Shown here: positions 30,859 to 41,206 of the stretch, one piece after another
Layout: the number at the start of each line of letters is the position of its first letter
Position numbering within the stretch: position 1 is the first letter of the stretch
Assembly (NCBI RefSeq): GCF_900637685.1
Contig: NZ_LR134388.1
Span: 1,127,501-1,191,500, forward strand
DNA length: 64,000 nucleotides
Origin: Legionella sainthelensi
GTDB taxonomy: Bacteria; Pseudomonadota; Gammaproteobacteria; Legionellales; Legionellaceae
Reading direction: 5' to 3'
Program-made: the position numbers and the translations under genes
The notes under the pieces: generated by a model
Databases searched by the model: none
The model's input: the letters and a program-made list of their open reading frames with translations, nothing else
Told to the model about the DNA's origin: nothing

Positions 30859-31190
30859 CCATTTTGTATATATGGGAACTCGAACTTCAAAATCAGGACC
30901 AGTTCATTGATGTGATGAAGACAAGAAAGGACTTTTGTTTCTTTTGTCACTCCAATAACGGATAAAGAGGGGTTCTAACAAAAGTATCTAAAGACCAATA
31001 ATTATAATTTCAAGAGAAACTTGGCACTCGACAATTGAACGTTCCTGGAATATTAAGAATAAGATAAATCTACGGTTCTTAAAGTGCTATTGATTAAATT
31101 TCAATCAGGCCCCTTTTTTACTAGAATCCAGGCCAGAGGTCAATTTATAGAAATGTTCATTTTCATTAAATTACAAGTTCAAATGGTTAT
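30859..31190. other. Intergenic region, nothing recognised
   Basis: 332 bases between the recombinase and hrpB, AT-rich. No gene, RNA or strong repeat is seen. Confidence 0.4.
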
Positions 31191-33790
31191 TTGAACATTT
31201 CAACTGAGGGTACAATCATTTTAAAAGCAGGCTCAACTCATTTACCAATAGATGATTTTATAGATGATATTTTACAGAAGGTGACATCTTATACTAATTT
31301 AGTAATAACAGCCGCACCTGGTGCTGGTAAGACAACTCGATTGCCTCCGGAATTGCTTTCCGTTGTAGCCGGGAAAATATTGGTGCTGGAACCTCGAAGA
31401 ATGGCGTCGATTGCTGCTGCTCATCGGGTTGCAGAAGAAAATAATTGGCTAGTCGGTGAGGAGGTTGGTTATCAAGTCCGTTTTGTCAATAAAACATCGC
31501 ATAAAACCAGATTAATTTACATGACGGAAGCTTTGCTGGCTCGACACATGATTCATCATCCTGAGTTAGACGATGTAGACATTGTGATTCTAGACGAGTT
31601 TCATGAAAGATCTTTATACGTTGATTTAACACTAGGATTAATACGTGAATTACAAGAGTTAGGGCATCATATTAAAATTGTGGTCATGTCAGCGACACTC
31701 GAAGCAGAAAAAATTGCTGAATATTTGGGTAATTGTCCTGTCATTTCCGTGCCTGGAAAATTATATGAGTTAACGGTACGTTATCAAAAATCAACCCAAT
31801 TACTAACACCTCAATATCAATTTTATGAGCATTTATCTCAAGTCATCAAAGAAGCACAGCGACAGACTGATAAAGATATTTTAGTATTTTTACCGGGTGC
31901 ACGTGAAATTGAACGCGCTAAAGAAAACTTACTTGATTGGAAAGAAAGCAAAAAAATAGAGGTGATCACGCTGCATGGCAGTCTTCCTCTGGAAGCACAG
32001 CGTATCGCATTGCAAAAATCTTCAGCGCAAAGAATTATTCTTGCAACTAATATTGCTGAGTCTTCTGTTACTTTAGACGGTGTTGATACCGTCATAGATT
32101 CAGGTTTAGTAAAAATAATGAAACAAGATTTACGTACTGGATTTTCACGCCTGGAAATTTCGAGAATTAGCTTAGCGAGTGCCATTCAGCGTGCTGGTAG
32201 AGCCGCCCGACAATTTCCAGGTGTTTGTTACAGGATGTGGAATCAACATGATGAAAGTTCATTTGTGAAATCAAATATTCCAGAAATTCTAAGTTCAGAT
32301 TTAAGCGATAGTTTGCTTTTTTTAGCTAATCAACATATCTCGAATTTTCAGAATTTTTCGTGGTTTGAAAGACCACCACTTGTCAGCATTGAACGTGCGA
32401 CCTTTAGCTTACAAGCGGCAGGTGCTATCAAAAATAACAATGAATTAACATCAATAGGTCGCCAGCTTTTGGACTTCCCATTACCTGTGCGTTTGGGGAG
32501 ACTATTAATTGCAGGTATAGAAAATAAGTGCATCGATCTGGCTGCAAAAATTGCAGCGTTATTACAAGAGCGCGATATTCTACGGAAAGAAATGACGAAT
32601 AATTTTCAAGCAGATCATTTTGAATGTGATGTTGCACCGCGATTAAAAATTTTGAATAAATTTCTAAAAGATGGTTCTTCACATGAAGGTCATTTCACAA
32701 TTTTACAAACTGTCGCACAAAGTTATCAGCAGATTCTAGATCTTGCTAAAAAATTAAAAAAAGCAGAGCCCCCTGTTTATCGTGAAGAAGATGAAGCTAG
32801 ACAGTTACTCCTTATGTTATCTTTTGGTGATCGTTTGTGTCGACGTCGCAAGAACTCTGATCGTGCATTAATGGTCGGTGGTCGTGGTGTAAAATTATCA
32901 GATCGAACGCTTGTGAAAAGGAGTGAGTTTTTTATTGCATTGAATGGTTTTGAAGAAAACGGGGAGGCTGAAACTTTGATTAATCAGGCGAGTGGGATAA
33001 ATAAAGAATTTTTGTTCAAACACTTTTCCGACAACATAATAAAGAAAAGAGACATCATTTTTGAAGCAGAAAAATCCCAATTTTATCAGCGGGAATTTAA
33101 AACACTTTGGGGTTTACCCATAGAAGAACCGAGTTTTTCGCTGGCAACCTCTGTACACGTTGCAGAAAAATTGCCTGATATATTAACTGACAATTGGGCG
33201 AGCACACTGAAGAAAAATGAAAATTTACATGAGTGGTATCAAAAGATTATATTTTTACGATTCCATAAGGCATTAATACCCCCTCATATACAAGATGAAT
33301 TGGAAAGTCTTTTCGACGGAGATGCATTAAAAAAATCATTTTGCTTAACTGTATTTAGACAAGCATGTTTCGGTGAAAGTAAAATGACCTTAGTACTGAA
33401 AAAAATTTAGTGTATTTTTTTGAACTAAATATATCTGAAACATTGCGTAGTATTTTACAAACCGAACTCCCAAATAGGTTAAAAGTTCCAAGTGGTAGCA
33501 TGATACCGATTCATTATTCAACGGTTGAACATCCCTTTCTTAGAGTACGCATCCAAGAAGTGTTTGGATGGGAAGAAACGCCGAAAATATTATTTCAGAG
33601 TGTGTCAGTTGTACTGCATTTATTAGGGCCGAATTTTCGTCCAGTGCAGGTAACAAGCGATCTAGAAAGCTTTTGGAAAAATGGTTATTCAGAAATCCGT
33701 AAAGAGTTACGGATACGTTATCCTAAACATCAATGGCCATTAAATCCTGCTGATGGCATTGCTCACGCGAAGGGATCGAGGCGAAAATAA
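31191..33790 (+). pseudogene. hrpB: ATP-dependent helicase HrpB, frameshifted near the C terminus
   Basis: A DEAH-type helicase. Walker A is AAPGAGKTTRLP, the DEAH box is DEFH (ILDEFHERSLY), then VMSATLE (motif III) and QRAGRAARQFPG (motif VI). The frame ends at 33410 after LVLKK. Adding one A to a seven-A run at 33389-33395 continues it as NLVYFFELNISETLRSIL into the HrpB C-terminal domain (LKVPSGSMIPIHY; PVQVTSDLESFWKNGYSEIRKELRIRYPKHQWP). The joined length of about 866 is near the family norm. The start is a TTG at 31191 with no good ATG nearby, so the 5' end may also be imperfect. In other bacteria HrpB is dispensable under standard growth. Confidence 0.85.
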
Positions 33791-33954
33791 AAGAAATCCA
33801 ACGATGAATCTATGGTTGTTTGGAAACGGGATCACAGCAATGTGGTCTCGTTACCATACGATTTTTACGTATATGAACCATCCCGTTTTGCAAGCCAATT
33901 TATAAAGATGTTATAGGTTTTAAGTTGCAGTCATATATTCAGCTGTAGTAGTTC

Positions 33955-35130
33955 CAACTTGATCTGACAGTTACCGGTTTTTAAGAAGTGTCTGTCAGGT
34001 CAAATTTAGTTTATAAATTTTTCCATCCAGAATTGTTTACTCTCTATCAAAGTTTGCATTGGGGTACGTCCACAACACATTTTACCCTGATGAGTACGTT
34101 GATTATTATAGTAATCCATCCATTCGTCCAGATCTTTTTGCAATTCATCGATTGATTCGTAAATTTTCTTTCGGAATGTTACTTGATAAAACTCCTGTAA
34201 AATCGTTTTATGAAAACGTTCACAAATGCCATTTGTTTGAGGTGAATTTGCTTTTGTCTTTGTATGGTCAATGTTATTAATTGCCAAATAAAGCTGATAA
34301 TCATGCTGTTCTACCTTGCCACAATATTCAGTACCCCTATCTGTTAAAATACGCAGTATAGGTAAATCGTGTTGTTCGAAGAAGGGTAAAACCTTATCGT
34401 TCAGTAAATCTGCTGAAGTAATTGGCGTTTTAGTCGTATAAAGCTTGGCAAATGCCACTTTACTATAGGTATCAACAAAAGTTTGCTGATAAATGCGACC
34501 GACTCCTTTAAGCGTACCCACATAAAAAGTATCTTGCGAGCCGAGGTAACCAGGATGTGCTGTTTCGATTTCACCACATGCCTCATCATCAAATTTCTTT
34601 TTCTCCAAAGCTACGACCTGCGCTTCCGTCAATATAATTCCTTCAGAAGCTACTTTAGCCTCTAATGCTTTTAAGCGGTCTTTAAAATTGGCAAGCTCAT
34701 ATCGCAGCCAAATGCTACGAACTCCACTTGGAGAAACAAAAATACCCTGTTTACGAAGCTCATTGCTCGTACGAAGCTGACCATGGGCTGGAAATGCGAT
34801 CGCATACTCCCTTACCGAGAGTTCAATTGCTTCTTCTACTCTATTTTTTAGATTAGGTTTTCTTCGGCTTTGATCGAATAAAGCATCAACTCCTCCCGAT
34901 TCTACTGCCGACTTATAGCGATAAAATGTATCTCTGGATAAGCCCATTACTTTACATGCCTTAGATACATTCCCTAATTCTTCAGCAAGGTTTAATAAGC
35001 CAACTTTATGTTTAATAATTTTAACTGTATTATCTATCATGAGAGTTTTCCTTTTGGTTTTGTTTCAAGTTCGCACTTCTATCAAAACCGGAAACTCTCT
35101 CTTTTTCAAGTACTTGTGTCAGATTAAGTC
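33955..35130 (-). mobile_element. IS481-family insertion sequence
   Basis: Contains one intact transposase. The sequence ACTTGATCTGACA near 33958 and, inverted, TGTCAGATTAAGT near 35112 form matching ends of about 13 bases, so the element spans roughly 1.15 kb. Exact ends are uncertain by about ten bases. Confidence 0.7.
34006..35040 (-). CDS. IS481-family DDE transposase
   Basis: 344 residues, intact. The N-terminal helix-turn-helix is NVSKACKVMGLSRDTFYRYK. The rve core follows: IYQQTFVDTYSKVAFAKLY (first Asp), LRILTDRGTEYCGKVEQ (second Asp) and NSPQTNGICERFHKTILQEFY (catalytic Glu), then DEWMDYYNNQRTHQGKMC. Length is normal and the element could still be active. Confidence 0.92.
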   Translation of the reverse strand: MIDNTVKIIKHKVGLLNLAEELGNVSKACKVMGLSRDTFYRYKSAVESGGVDALFDQSRRKPNLKNRVEEAIELSVREYAIAFPAHGQLRTSNELRKQGIFVSPSGVRSIWLRYELANFKDRLKALEAKVASEGIILTEAQVVALEKKKFDDEACGEIETAHPGYLGSQDTFYVGTLKGVGRIYQQTFVDTYSKVAFAKLYTTKTPITSADLLNDKVLPFFEQHDLPILRILTDRGTEYCGKVEQHDYQLYLAINNIDHTKTKANSPQTNGICERFHKTILQEFYQVTFRKKIYESIDELQKDLDEWMDYYNNQRTHQGKMCCGRTPMQTLIESKQFWMEKFIN

Positions 35131-35316
35131 GAAACTAATTCAATTCAGCGTCTAAGCTAAGCTTGCGCTCTGATGTAAATCCGCCCTCTTTTTCCTAAGC
35201 AGGGTGATGGCCTCTAAGTGCCGTGACGCAAAACAGGGTTTAAAAGAGTTGGTTTAACCCATTAACCATCATTAAAAACTAACTAAAGCAAAATTGGTTA
35301 AGTTAAATTGTACTGC

Positions 35317-36350
35317 TTAATATTCAGTATCAAGCAGCTCTCTTTTCTTGGTTACTATTAAATTCTTCACCAGTGACCCAATAATTCGCGCATTTTTATT
35401 GGCGAGCGCCACAGCCGCCTTATTAAGGGTGAGCGACTTCTTTTTATTGGTTAGCCATTCGCCATATTTGCTATTGATATTTTTGCATCGATAAAGTACT
35501 GCTCTTGCACCATGAATTAATAAATTACGTAAATATCTATCCCCACGTTTACTAATTCCTAATAATAATTGTTTATTCCCGCTCGAAGACTGCCGTGGAA
35601 CTAAACCTAACCATGCCGACATATGGAGGCCATTTTTAAACTCATTGGCACTTGGAACTGCTGCAACAATAGCGGTGGCAGTTAACTCACCGATGCCAGG
35701 CATGCTTAGAAGTCGTTGGCATTGATCATTTCCTTTACAAATGAATTTTGCCTTTTTTCTATTTTTCAAGCCGTTCCTCTAATTCTATCAACGCATCATA
35801 GAGCTCTTGCACCAACTCTCGTGATGAGGATGTTAATTCATTTTCTTTATCATCAATAATTGAGCGTAAGTGGCTTTTAACTTTTAATGCTCCTTGCGGA
35901 ATTGTTATACCATACTCTAAATTTAATCCTCGGATTTCATTGATTAACGCAAGTTCTATTCTTGACTAAACGACTACGTACTCGGTGCAAGGATTGAATA
36001 TCTTGTTGCTCTACCTGTTTGATTGGCACAAAGTGCATCGATGGGCGACTTGCTGCCTCAACAATCGCTACGGCATCATTGGCATCATTTTTATTAGTCT
36101 TTACAAATGGCTTTACAAACTGTGGGCTAACTAATTTTACAGTATGACCCTGGCGTTGAAATACACGAGCCCAGTAATTGCCTCCACCACAAGACTCCAT
36201 AGCAATAGTAATCAATGGGAAATTCGCGATATAGGCAGCCAATTTTTCTCGTTCAATTCGTTGTTTTAATACTCATTTGCCATAACTATCAACTCCATGT
36301 AATTGGAAAATATTCTTGGCTATATCTATACCTAATACGCTAATATTCAT
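35317..36350 (-). pseudogene. IS110-family transposase, stop codon plus frameshifts
   Basis: The minus-strand start at 36350 gives MNISVLGIDIAKNIFQLHG, then an in-frame TGA in what should be GK-VLKQR. The next part (36242-35937) has IAMESCGGGNYWARVF and KTNKNDANDAVAIVEAA, the RuvC-like catalytic pieces. A one-T insertion at RT-ALVNQIRGLNLEYG and another shift near 35770 precede the C-terminal part (35769-35317): RLLSMPGIGELTATAIVAAVP and AWLGLVPRQSSSGNKQ. All domains are present but in three or four frames. Confidence 0.82.
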
Positions 36351-36445
36351 TATGAACCTCTTGTACCCCTCCCCTAAAATAGGTGCATTTCAATGCTTTT
36401 CTGGAGTTGATGTTTTGAATAACAACTCCAGTTGACATTTTGTGA

Positions 36446-38110
36446 TTACCGAGCTAAAGATTTTTTTGATACGATGTATTGTGCTTCCACATATTCCCCT
36501 TTTCCAGACTCTAATTTTTCTTCATCCCGTATCGAGTTTTTAGCGGGTCTAAAAAAGTGATTGTTTCTCTCTATGGATGGGAGAAAAATTCTTGGATTAT
36601 GTAGCGAAATCAAATTATCCCATAAATGGCTGGGTGATAAAAACTCACCATGGTGGTTTTTGTTGTAAAACTCCATGGAGCGCAATAATGCCTTGCAAAA
36701 ACTGCTTGTCAGAGCGTGACCTAAATTGGGTAGACCATATTTATGGCCCTCATTCATTAGAATGCTATTTAAAAAATGAGGTCCACTAAAGGATGCATGG
36801 TCGAAATAAATGTAATCATTGGTCGTTGCCCAGGTTTTTTTTCCGTCCGTTGCCGGGGTGACGAGTCCTCGCAAAAGATCGCGAATTTCTAATTTTTGAT
36901 CAACCCCATAGGAAACATCTATTAAATTCTCTTCAATGGCGTACATTAAAAGCAATAATTGAATGGAGTGAGAATATTTTCCATGTAGTAAGGCACTGAT
37001 ATCCAAAGTATCTTCCGTGGTATGTGCCCCATCGATGATATGTGAGCTTGCTGTTGTATCATTAACAAATCCATACCATTTATAAGAGGACTGACCACAA
37101 CCAAATTTTTGCAACTCACCTATGATGGAGAGGCTTAATAGGCTATCCAACTTTAAGGGTTGATAAGCGTTTTTGGGGATAGGCCATTTCATGGCCAAAT
37201 GAGTTTCGATTGTATATTCAGTGCTGACAAGCTTTTCTAAATTAGATGTATGGAATGTATTTTCTACCTTTAAAGTAATGGCATTCTCTAATTGTTGTAG
37301 AAGAGTGAAGCATGTTAATGGATCATCCAGGATTTTCTTATAGGCTGCGAGTGCATTAGTAATTGCCATTTCTTTGGTCACTTGCTCCTTCGCTGCTTTA
37401 GGTTGAAAAAATGAGGGAGATGAATTTTGATTATATCTTGCTTTATCCGTGCTCAGTGGTACTAATTTATACATAGATTGATAATAGTCTTTGATTTGGG
37501 GCGAAAAAAACCTTAAGTCTTTAAGGGTTAGATTCGAATTAAATTTGGGGTTTAAAATAATTTGAATTAACCGCTCCATAACCTTCTCTGGTTCAAAGAT
37601 TGTTTCAAGTCCGTTTTTTTTCATAACTGTACGTGATAAAAATTCTTTAATCGTTCCTTTGTTTTTAGCATGATTGAATAATAAGTCGAGTATTTCTCTA
37701 GTAGAATGTCGCGCTGCTGTTTCAAATAGGCTTCTATTTTTGGGATAATATCCAGAAAAATTGGCGTTATTATTTAAAAGAATATGTACTATCGCTGAAT
37801 CATTAAAAAAGCAAGCAAGCATCAGTGGGCTAACGTATGCCTCTTCTCCGTTCCATTCAGTTAAACCCGCATTATAATCAAAGCCATGATTTATCATTTT
37901 TTCCAGAGTTTTAACATCATTCATAGCAACCACATAGAGGAGAAAATTGGCTCCACCTAACGCATAGTTATCGTGGTTTGTTGCAAGATCGACAGAAAAA
38001 ATTGCTTTTTTTAATAACTCTATATCCTCTTTACTGCCTTTATCTATAACCTCATTGATTAATGGTATTATTTCCGGACAAGTTATGGATTCTAGTCTGG
38101 TTTTGAGCAT
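36446..38110 (-). CDS. Ankyrin-repeat protein, effector-like
   Basis: 554 residues, single frame. The N-terminal 150 residues hold two or three degenerate ankyrin repeats (NFLLYVVAMNDVKTLEKMINHG, SPLMLACFFNDSAIVHILLNNN, SLFETAARHSTREILDLLFNH). The rest is helical or mixed with no named domain. A central polar linker of about residues 220-245 separates the halves. There is no signal peptide or membrane segment. The very polar C terminus fits Dot/Icm substrates but is not proof. It is flanked by an IS110 remnant and a decayed universal stress protein gene. Confidence 0.72.
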   Translation of the reverse strand: MLKTRLESITCPEIIPLINEVIDKGSKEDIELLKKAIFSVDLATNHDNYALGGANFLLYVVAMNDVKTLEKMINHGFDYNAGLTEWNGEEAYVSPLMLACFFNDSAIVHILLNNNANFSGYYPKNRSLFETAARHSTREILDLLFNHAKNKGTIKEFLSRTVMKKNGLETIFEPEKVMERLIQIILNPKFNSNLTLKDLRFFSPQIKDYYQSMYKLVPLSTDKARYNQNSSPSFFQPKAAKEQVTKEMAITNALAAYKKILDDPLTCFTLLQQLENAITLKVENTFHTSNLEKLVSTEYTIETHLAMKWPIPKNAYQPLKLDSLLSLSIIGELQKFGCGQSSYKWYGFVNDTTASSHIIDGAHTTEDTLDISALLHGKYSHSIQLLLLMYAIEENLIDVSYGVDQKLEIRDLLRGLVTPATDGKKTWATTNDYIYFDHASFSGPHFLNSILMNEGHKYGLPNLGHALTSSFCKALLRSMEFYNKNHHGEFLSPSHLWDNLISLHNPRIFLPSIERNNHFFRPAKNSIRDEEKLESGKGEYVEAQYIVSKKSLAR

Positions 38111-38320
38111 TTATAACCTCTCATTGCTGCTTTTTCTAAGTTAAAAATATGGTCACATGTTATTTTCGATGTATTCAATAACTATTGAAAAGTTCAAACT
38201 TTATCCAAAATAAATTAGTTAAACCAATTAATTTTTTTATTTGTCATATCAAATAATTTGATAATATGGCGTGGGTTTTACTGGAAAATGATGCTGGATT
38301 GTTGGTTCAGATCCTTGTGG

Positions 38321-38529
38321 CTAATAACTCATATCATTTAAAATTTCCTCTCCTTGCTTTCGTCTTAAGATCGTCATTTCTTCGGCAGCAGTATCACCTT
38401 CATAGAGATTATTAAGTACATGGATAATGCATAATTTGGATCTTTAACTTTTTGCAAGATGAAGCGCTTTTTTTAATACTAAGACTGAAGTATGACTCCC
38501 ATCCACTGCAACCAAATTTTTTTATACAT
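38321..38529 (-). pseudogene. Universal stress protein (UspA family), N-terminal remnant
   Basis: Starts at ATG 38529 but shifts one base at an A run to read NLVAVDGSHTSVLVLKKALHLAK, the UspA N-terminal strand and helix. An in-frame stop and shift follow near 38455, then LCIIHVLNNLYEGDTAAEEM and a stop at 38321. The C-terminal half with the ATP-binding G-x2-G-x9-G motif is absent. The 38111-38320 stretch is AT-rich with nothing seen. Confidence 0.55.
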
Positions 38530-38679
38530 TGTAAATTATCCTGTAAATGGACCATCCATAAGGTAAGTATTTTGTTCTATCTTTCAACCAAGTTGCTTAT
38601 TTACCCATTTAACTAAATTTATGTGTCCTGAGTAGGGTGTAAAATTTTGTTGTCCATTTGCTATTAGGAGAGATTGTTT

Positions 38680-39033
38680 TTAGAAAGAGATGGAGCACAA
38701 CCGCTTGTGCTGCAAAGGTAGTATTGGGTTGTAGGTACTCTTGAAACCCATAAATGTGCATATAAAATGTCTATTCCATAGCCGAGAATTGTGTGCACAA
38801 AGGTTTCGTATATAGGTGAGGGTATGTAAACAGGAACCACACTCAATAGGAGATAATTTAAAAGTATCAGAAATATTCTTTTTGTCTGAGCGATACTTTA
38901 GATTTGTATATAAAATTGACCATGTTCCTATAGGCAATAATTCTACTATCATCCATGATGGCAAATTTTCTGGCGGAACAACGAAGGATTCTTTACTGGA
39001 TCTTGCTTCTGAAATACACTTTGTTAAAGTCAA
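38680..39033 (-). pseudogene. Abi_2 (AbiD/AbiF-like) abortive-infection protein fragment
   Basis: About 117 residues. ENLPSWMIVELLPIGTWSILYTNL, then CLHTLTYIRNLCAHNSRLWNRHF, is the core of the Abi_2 family (consensus P-x-W-M-x-x-E-x-x-x-F-G-x-L and R-N-x-C-A-H-x-x-R-L-W-N-R). The N-terminal third is missing and the last 25 residues look unrelated. The plus strand of the same stretch is open as part of the GNAT frame. It is a remnant of a phage-defence gene. Confidence 0.65.
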
Positions 39034-39085
39034 TCGAGGTTATATTACTGATGGTTTAGGGATTGCCTATGATTATAAACCAACC

Positions 39086-39640
39086 ATGCCAGGGGAAAAA
39101 TATTCATTGGATGATGATTTAATTTTATGGTTTACCAAAAAACTAAACAAAAATTTGTTTGTAGAAAGTGATGTCGTGTCTACAAGTGAAAAAAATCACC
39201 TCGATGTATATTTGCCAGATACAAATTATAAGTTGGAGTTCAATGCCAAAGATTCATTTAAAATTATCGATCAAAAATTATTTGAGTTTAATAAATCGTG
39301 CGTCCCTTCGACACAAAAGCCAGAGGTAATTGATATAAACGTTACCATCAAAAAGGGTGATGAGATAATCGTCGTTATTTGTTCTGAGGTATATACCTGG
39401 AAGATTCTATACATTAGTGTCGTTTTTGTTAAGGAACAATACCGCAATCAAGGTTTAGGTACAATTTTACTCAATGAAGTGGAAAAGGAAGCAAAACAAT
39501 TGGGTATTAGTTTAATTTATCTTGATACCTTTGATTTTCAAGCAAAAGATTTTTATCTCAAACAGGGATACGAAGAGTTTGGTGTGCTAGAAGACTGTCC
39601 AAAAAGTCATAAGCGTTATTATATGAAGAAGGTGCTATGA
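39086..39640 (+). CDS. GNAT-family N-acetyltransferase
   Basis: The acetyl-CoA site is YISVVFVKEQYRNQGLGTILLNEVEKEAKQLG (Q/R-x-x-G-x-G/A), followed by IYLDTFDFQAKDFYLKQGYEEFGVLEDCP, the usual GNAT end. The open frame reaches back to 38816, but 38816-39033 is the reverse of the Abi_2 fragment, so a start at 39086 or later is more likely; none has a clear ribosome-binding site. The residues before the core (KLNKNLFVESDV ... YKLEF) may be partly chance. The substrate is unknown. It overlaps the next gene by four bases (ATGA). Confidence 0.7.
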   Translation: MPGEKYSLDDDLILWFTKKLNKNLFVESDVVSTSEKNHLDVYLPDTNYKLEFNAKDSFKIIDQKLFEFNKSCVPSTQKPEVIDINVTIKKGDEIIVVICSEVYTWKILYISVVFVKEQYRNQGLGTILLNEVEKEAKQLGISLIYLDTFDFQAKDFYLKQGYEEFGVLEDCPKSHKRYYMKKVL

Positions 39641-39849
39641 GTTTGATAAAAAAAGGGAAATACCGCCATTATAAAGGTAATCTTTATGAGGTGATTGATA
39701 TTGCTAAACATTCAGAAAGCCTGGAAAATATGGTGGTTTATAGAGCGCTTTACAGTGATTTTGGGCTATGGGTTCGGCCCCTTAAAATGTTCCTGGAAGC
39801 AGTTGAGATAAATGGTGAGATTCGAAAAAGATTTGAGTTAATAGAATGA
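39637..39849 (+). CDS. DUF1653 family protein
   Basis: 70 residues: KKGKYRHYKGNLYEVIDIAKHSE, then MVVYRALYSDFGLWVRPLKMFLE. This is the whole DUF1653 pattern, a small beta-barrel of unknown function. ATGA coupling to the GNAT gene upstream suggests co-translation. Confidence 0.85.
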   Translation: MSLIKKGKYRHYKGNLYEVIDIAKHSESLENMVVYRALYSDFGLWVRPLKMFLEAVEINGEIRKRFELIE

Positions 39850-40037
39850 ATCTCAATTGGTTAGGATTGAAAATAAGCAAAATAAAATCTATTGGGTACA
39901 TTCATACAGCTTTTTATCGGTTAGATGAATCAATAAAACTGAATATTAATTTCGGAGAGCAGAGGCCAAGTGCCAAAAAATATTTTTATCGTTCTCTACT
40001 TTTTCCCAGTTTACAATGGGTTGCGTATTTTGGTTAA
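39846..40037 (+). pseudogene. Short remnant after DUF1653
   Basis: ATGA-coupled to DUF1653. The first 30 residues (NLNWLGLKISKIKSIGYIHTAF) look protein-like, but after 39946 the frame is the reverse of the phosphotransferase gene's 3' end. It is probably a gene cut short by a rearrangement. Confidence 0.3.
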
Positions 40038-40899
40038 ACAAAATGCCGTTTTCACACATCCAGGAAAGTTGATTAATTAAGGCGTAAACGGTAATTAATT
40101 GTTGCTCTGAGTCAGTTAATTCAAGCTCGTTAACGAGCGCGTTAAAATAAAATTCTCCATGAGATGTCCCATACCAACTTAATTTAATTCGACCTAAAGC
40201 CTCGAGAGGATCACCTTGTGTTAATCCATCTAAATCAACCAGCCCATTAAAACGCCCTTTGTAAACCATGACGTTTTTTGAGCAAATGTCGCCATAGTAC
40301 ATAGTTGGTTTTAATGAATCGAAGTAGGGTTCATAATTATGATAAACTTCAATTGCACTATGCTCTATTTGTTGCGCTATTATCCCTGTTAAACGTCCAT
40401 GTTCAATTGATTCTTGGATCCATAGTTTCATTCGCTCTGACCAACTATCACTGACATCGTTATTACCACCCCAAATTACCCCAAACTGTGTGGTGACGGG
40501 TAATGTTTTCACTTTGCGAAAAATGGTAGCAATTTCATGAGCCAGCATCAAAAGCTCAGTATGATTTAACGATTCAATCACAAGACCTAAATCTTTTCCT
40601 TTTATTTCATTTTGGATTTGATAACAAAGAGGGACAAGAGTCTGAGTGTAGTCAGAAGCCAAAATATCCGGTACTTTAATATCTAGTTTTTTAAACTCCG
40701 GTATATGAACTTCAGAGCCGCGTAAATATTTATCTGTAGCACTCAAACGAATAATGATATTCCGATCGTTTAAAGCGATACGATAAACTTCGTTACAAAT
40801 ACCAATCTTTATGCGGCTTATTTTCTTAGTTAACTCTGCAAAGTGATGATCAACAATAATGTTGATCATATTCCTATGGGATTGTTGTGAGTAGTTCAT
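39946..40899 (-). CDS. Aminoglycoside-phosphotransferase (APH)-fold kinase
   Basis: 317 residues. The catalytic loop is TMYYGDICSKNVMVY, where family members normally have HGD; here Tyr replaces His while Asp and Asn are kept. The metal-binding motif is FNGLVDLDGLTQGDPLEALGR. The N-lobe has NEVYRIALNDRNIIIRLS (ATP-site Lys replaced by Arg or displaced). This group phosphorylates varied small molecules, such as sugars, choline or antibiotics, so resistance cannot be assumed. It is unbroken. Confidence 0.82.
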   Translation of the reverse strand: MNYSQQSHRNMINIIVDHHFAELTKKISRIKIGICNEVYRIALNDRNIIIRLSATDKYLRGSEVHIPEFKKLDIKVPDILASDYTQTLVPLCYQIQNEIKGKDLGLVIESLNHTELLMLAHEIATIFRKVKTLPVTTQFGVIWGGNNDVSDSWSERMKLWIQESIEHGRLTGIIAQQIEHSAIEVYHNYEPYFDSLKPTMYYGDICSKNVMVYKGRFNGLVDLDGLTQGDPLEALGRIKLSWYGTSHGEFYFNALVNELELTDSEQQLITVYALINQLSWMCENGILFNQNTQPIVNWEKVENDKNIFWHLASALRN

Positions 40900-41081
40900 A
40901 AAATAAGAGAAGTTTTTTGGGTTACCTGGTTTAAATTAATTACAATTAATCCACATCTGACTTTGCATTATATTCCAATAATTGTTTCGTAAAAATAACT
41001 TTCAAGAATTGGTCGCGAAATGGCGAAATAGTAATTTTTTATTAAAATTAGGGTCAGTTGACAATTCACCTGCCGCCTACG

Positions 41082-41102
41082 TGCCGCGGCTTGTCCGCGG
41101 CA
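41082..41102. repeat. GC-rich perfect hairpin (REP-like)
   Basis: TGCCGCGG / CCGCGGCA, an 8-bp perfect stem with a five-base loop, set in CCTACG...ATCCAGTAG. It stands just before the IS5 remnant. The strongly biased composition in AT-rich DNA suggests a dispersed repetitive palindrome. Confidence 0.55.
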
Positions 41103-41206
41103 TCCAGTAGATGGTCAAATTAAAAGCTGAACAACCTAATTGATTGATTAATGAAAGCAAACTCATAATATAACGGCTCAGATACCAAGTATAAAACGAA
41201 TTTGCA

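Noticed and set aside
36577..36789. Plus-strand frame with several cysteines inside the ankyrin gene
   Set aside because: Fully inside and antisense to the 554-residue ankyrin frame, with no start signal.
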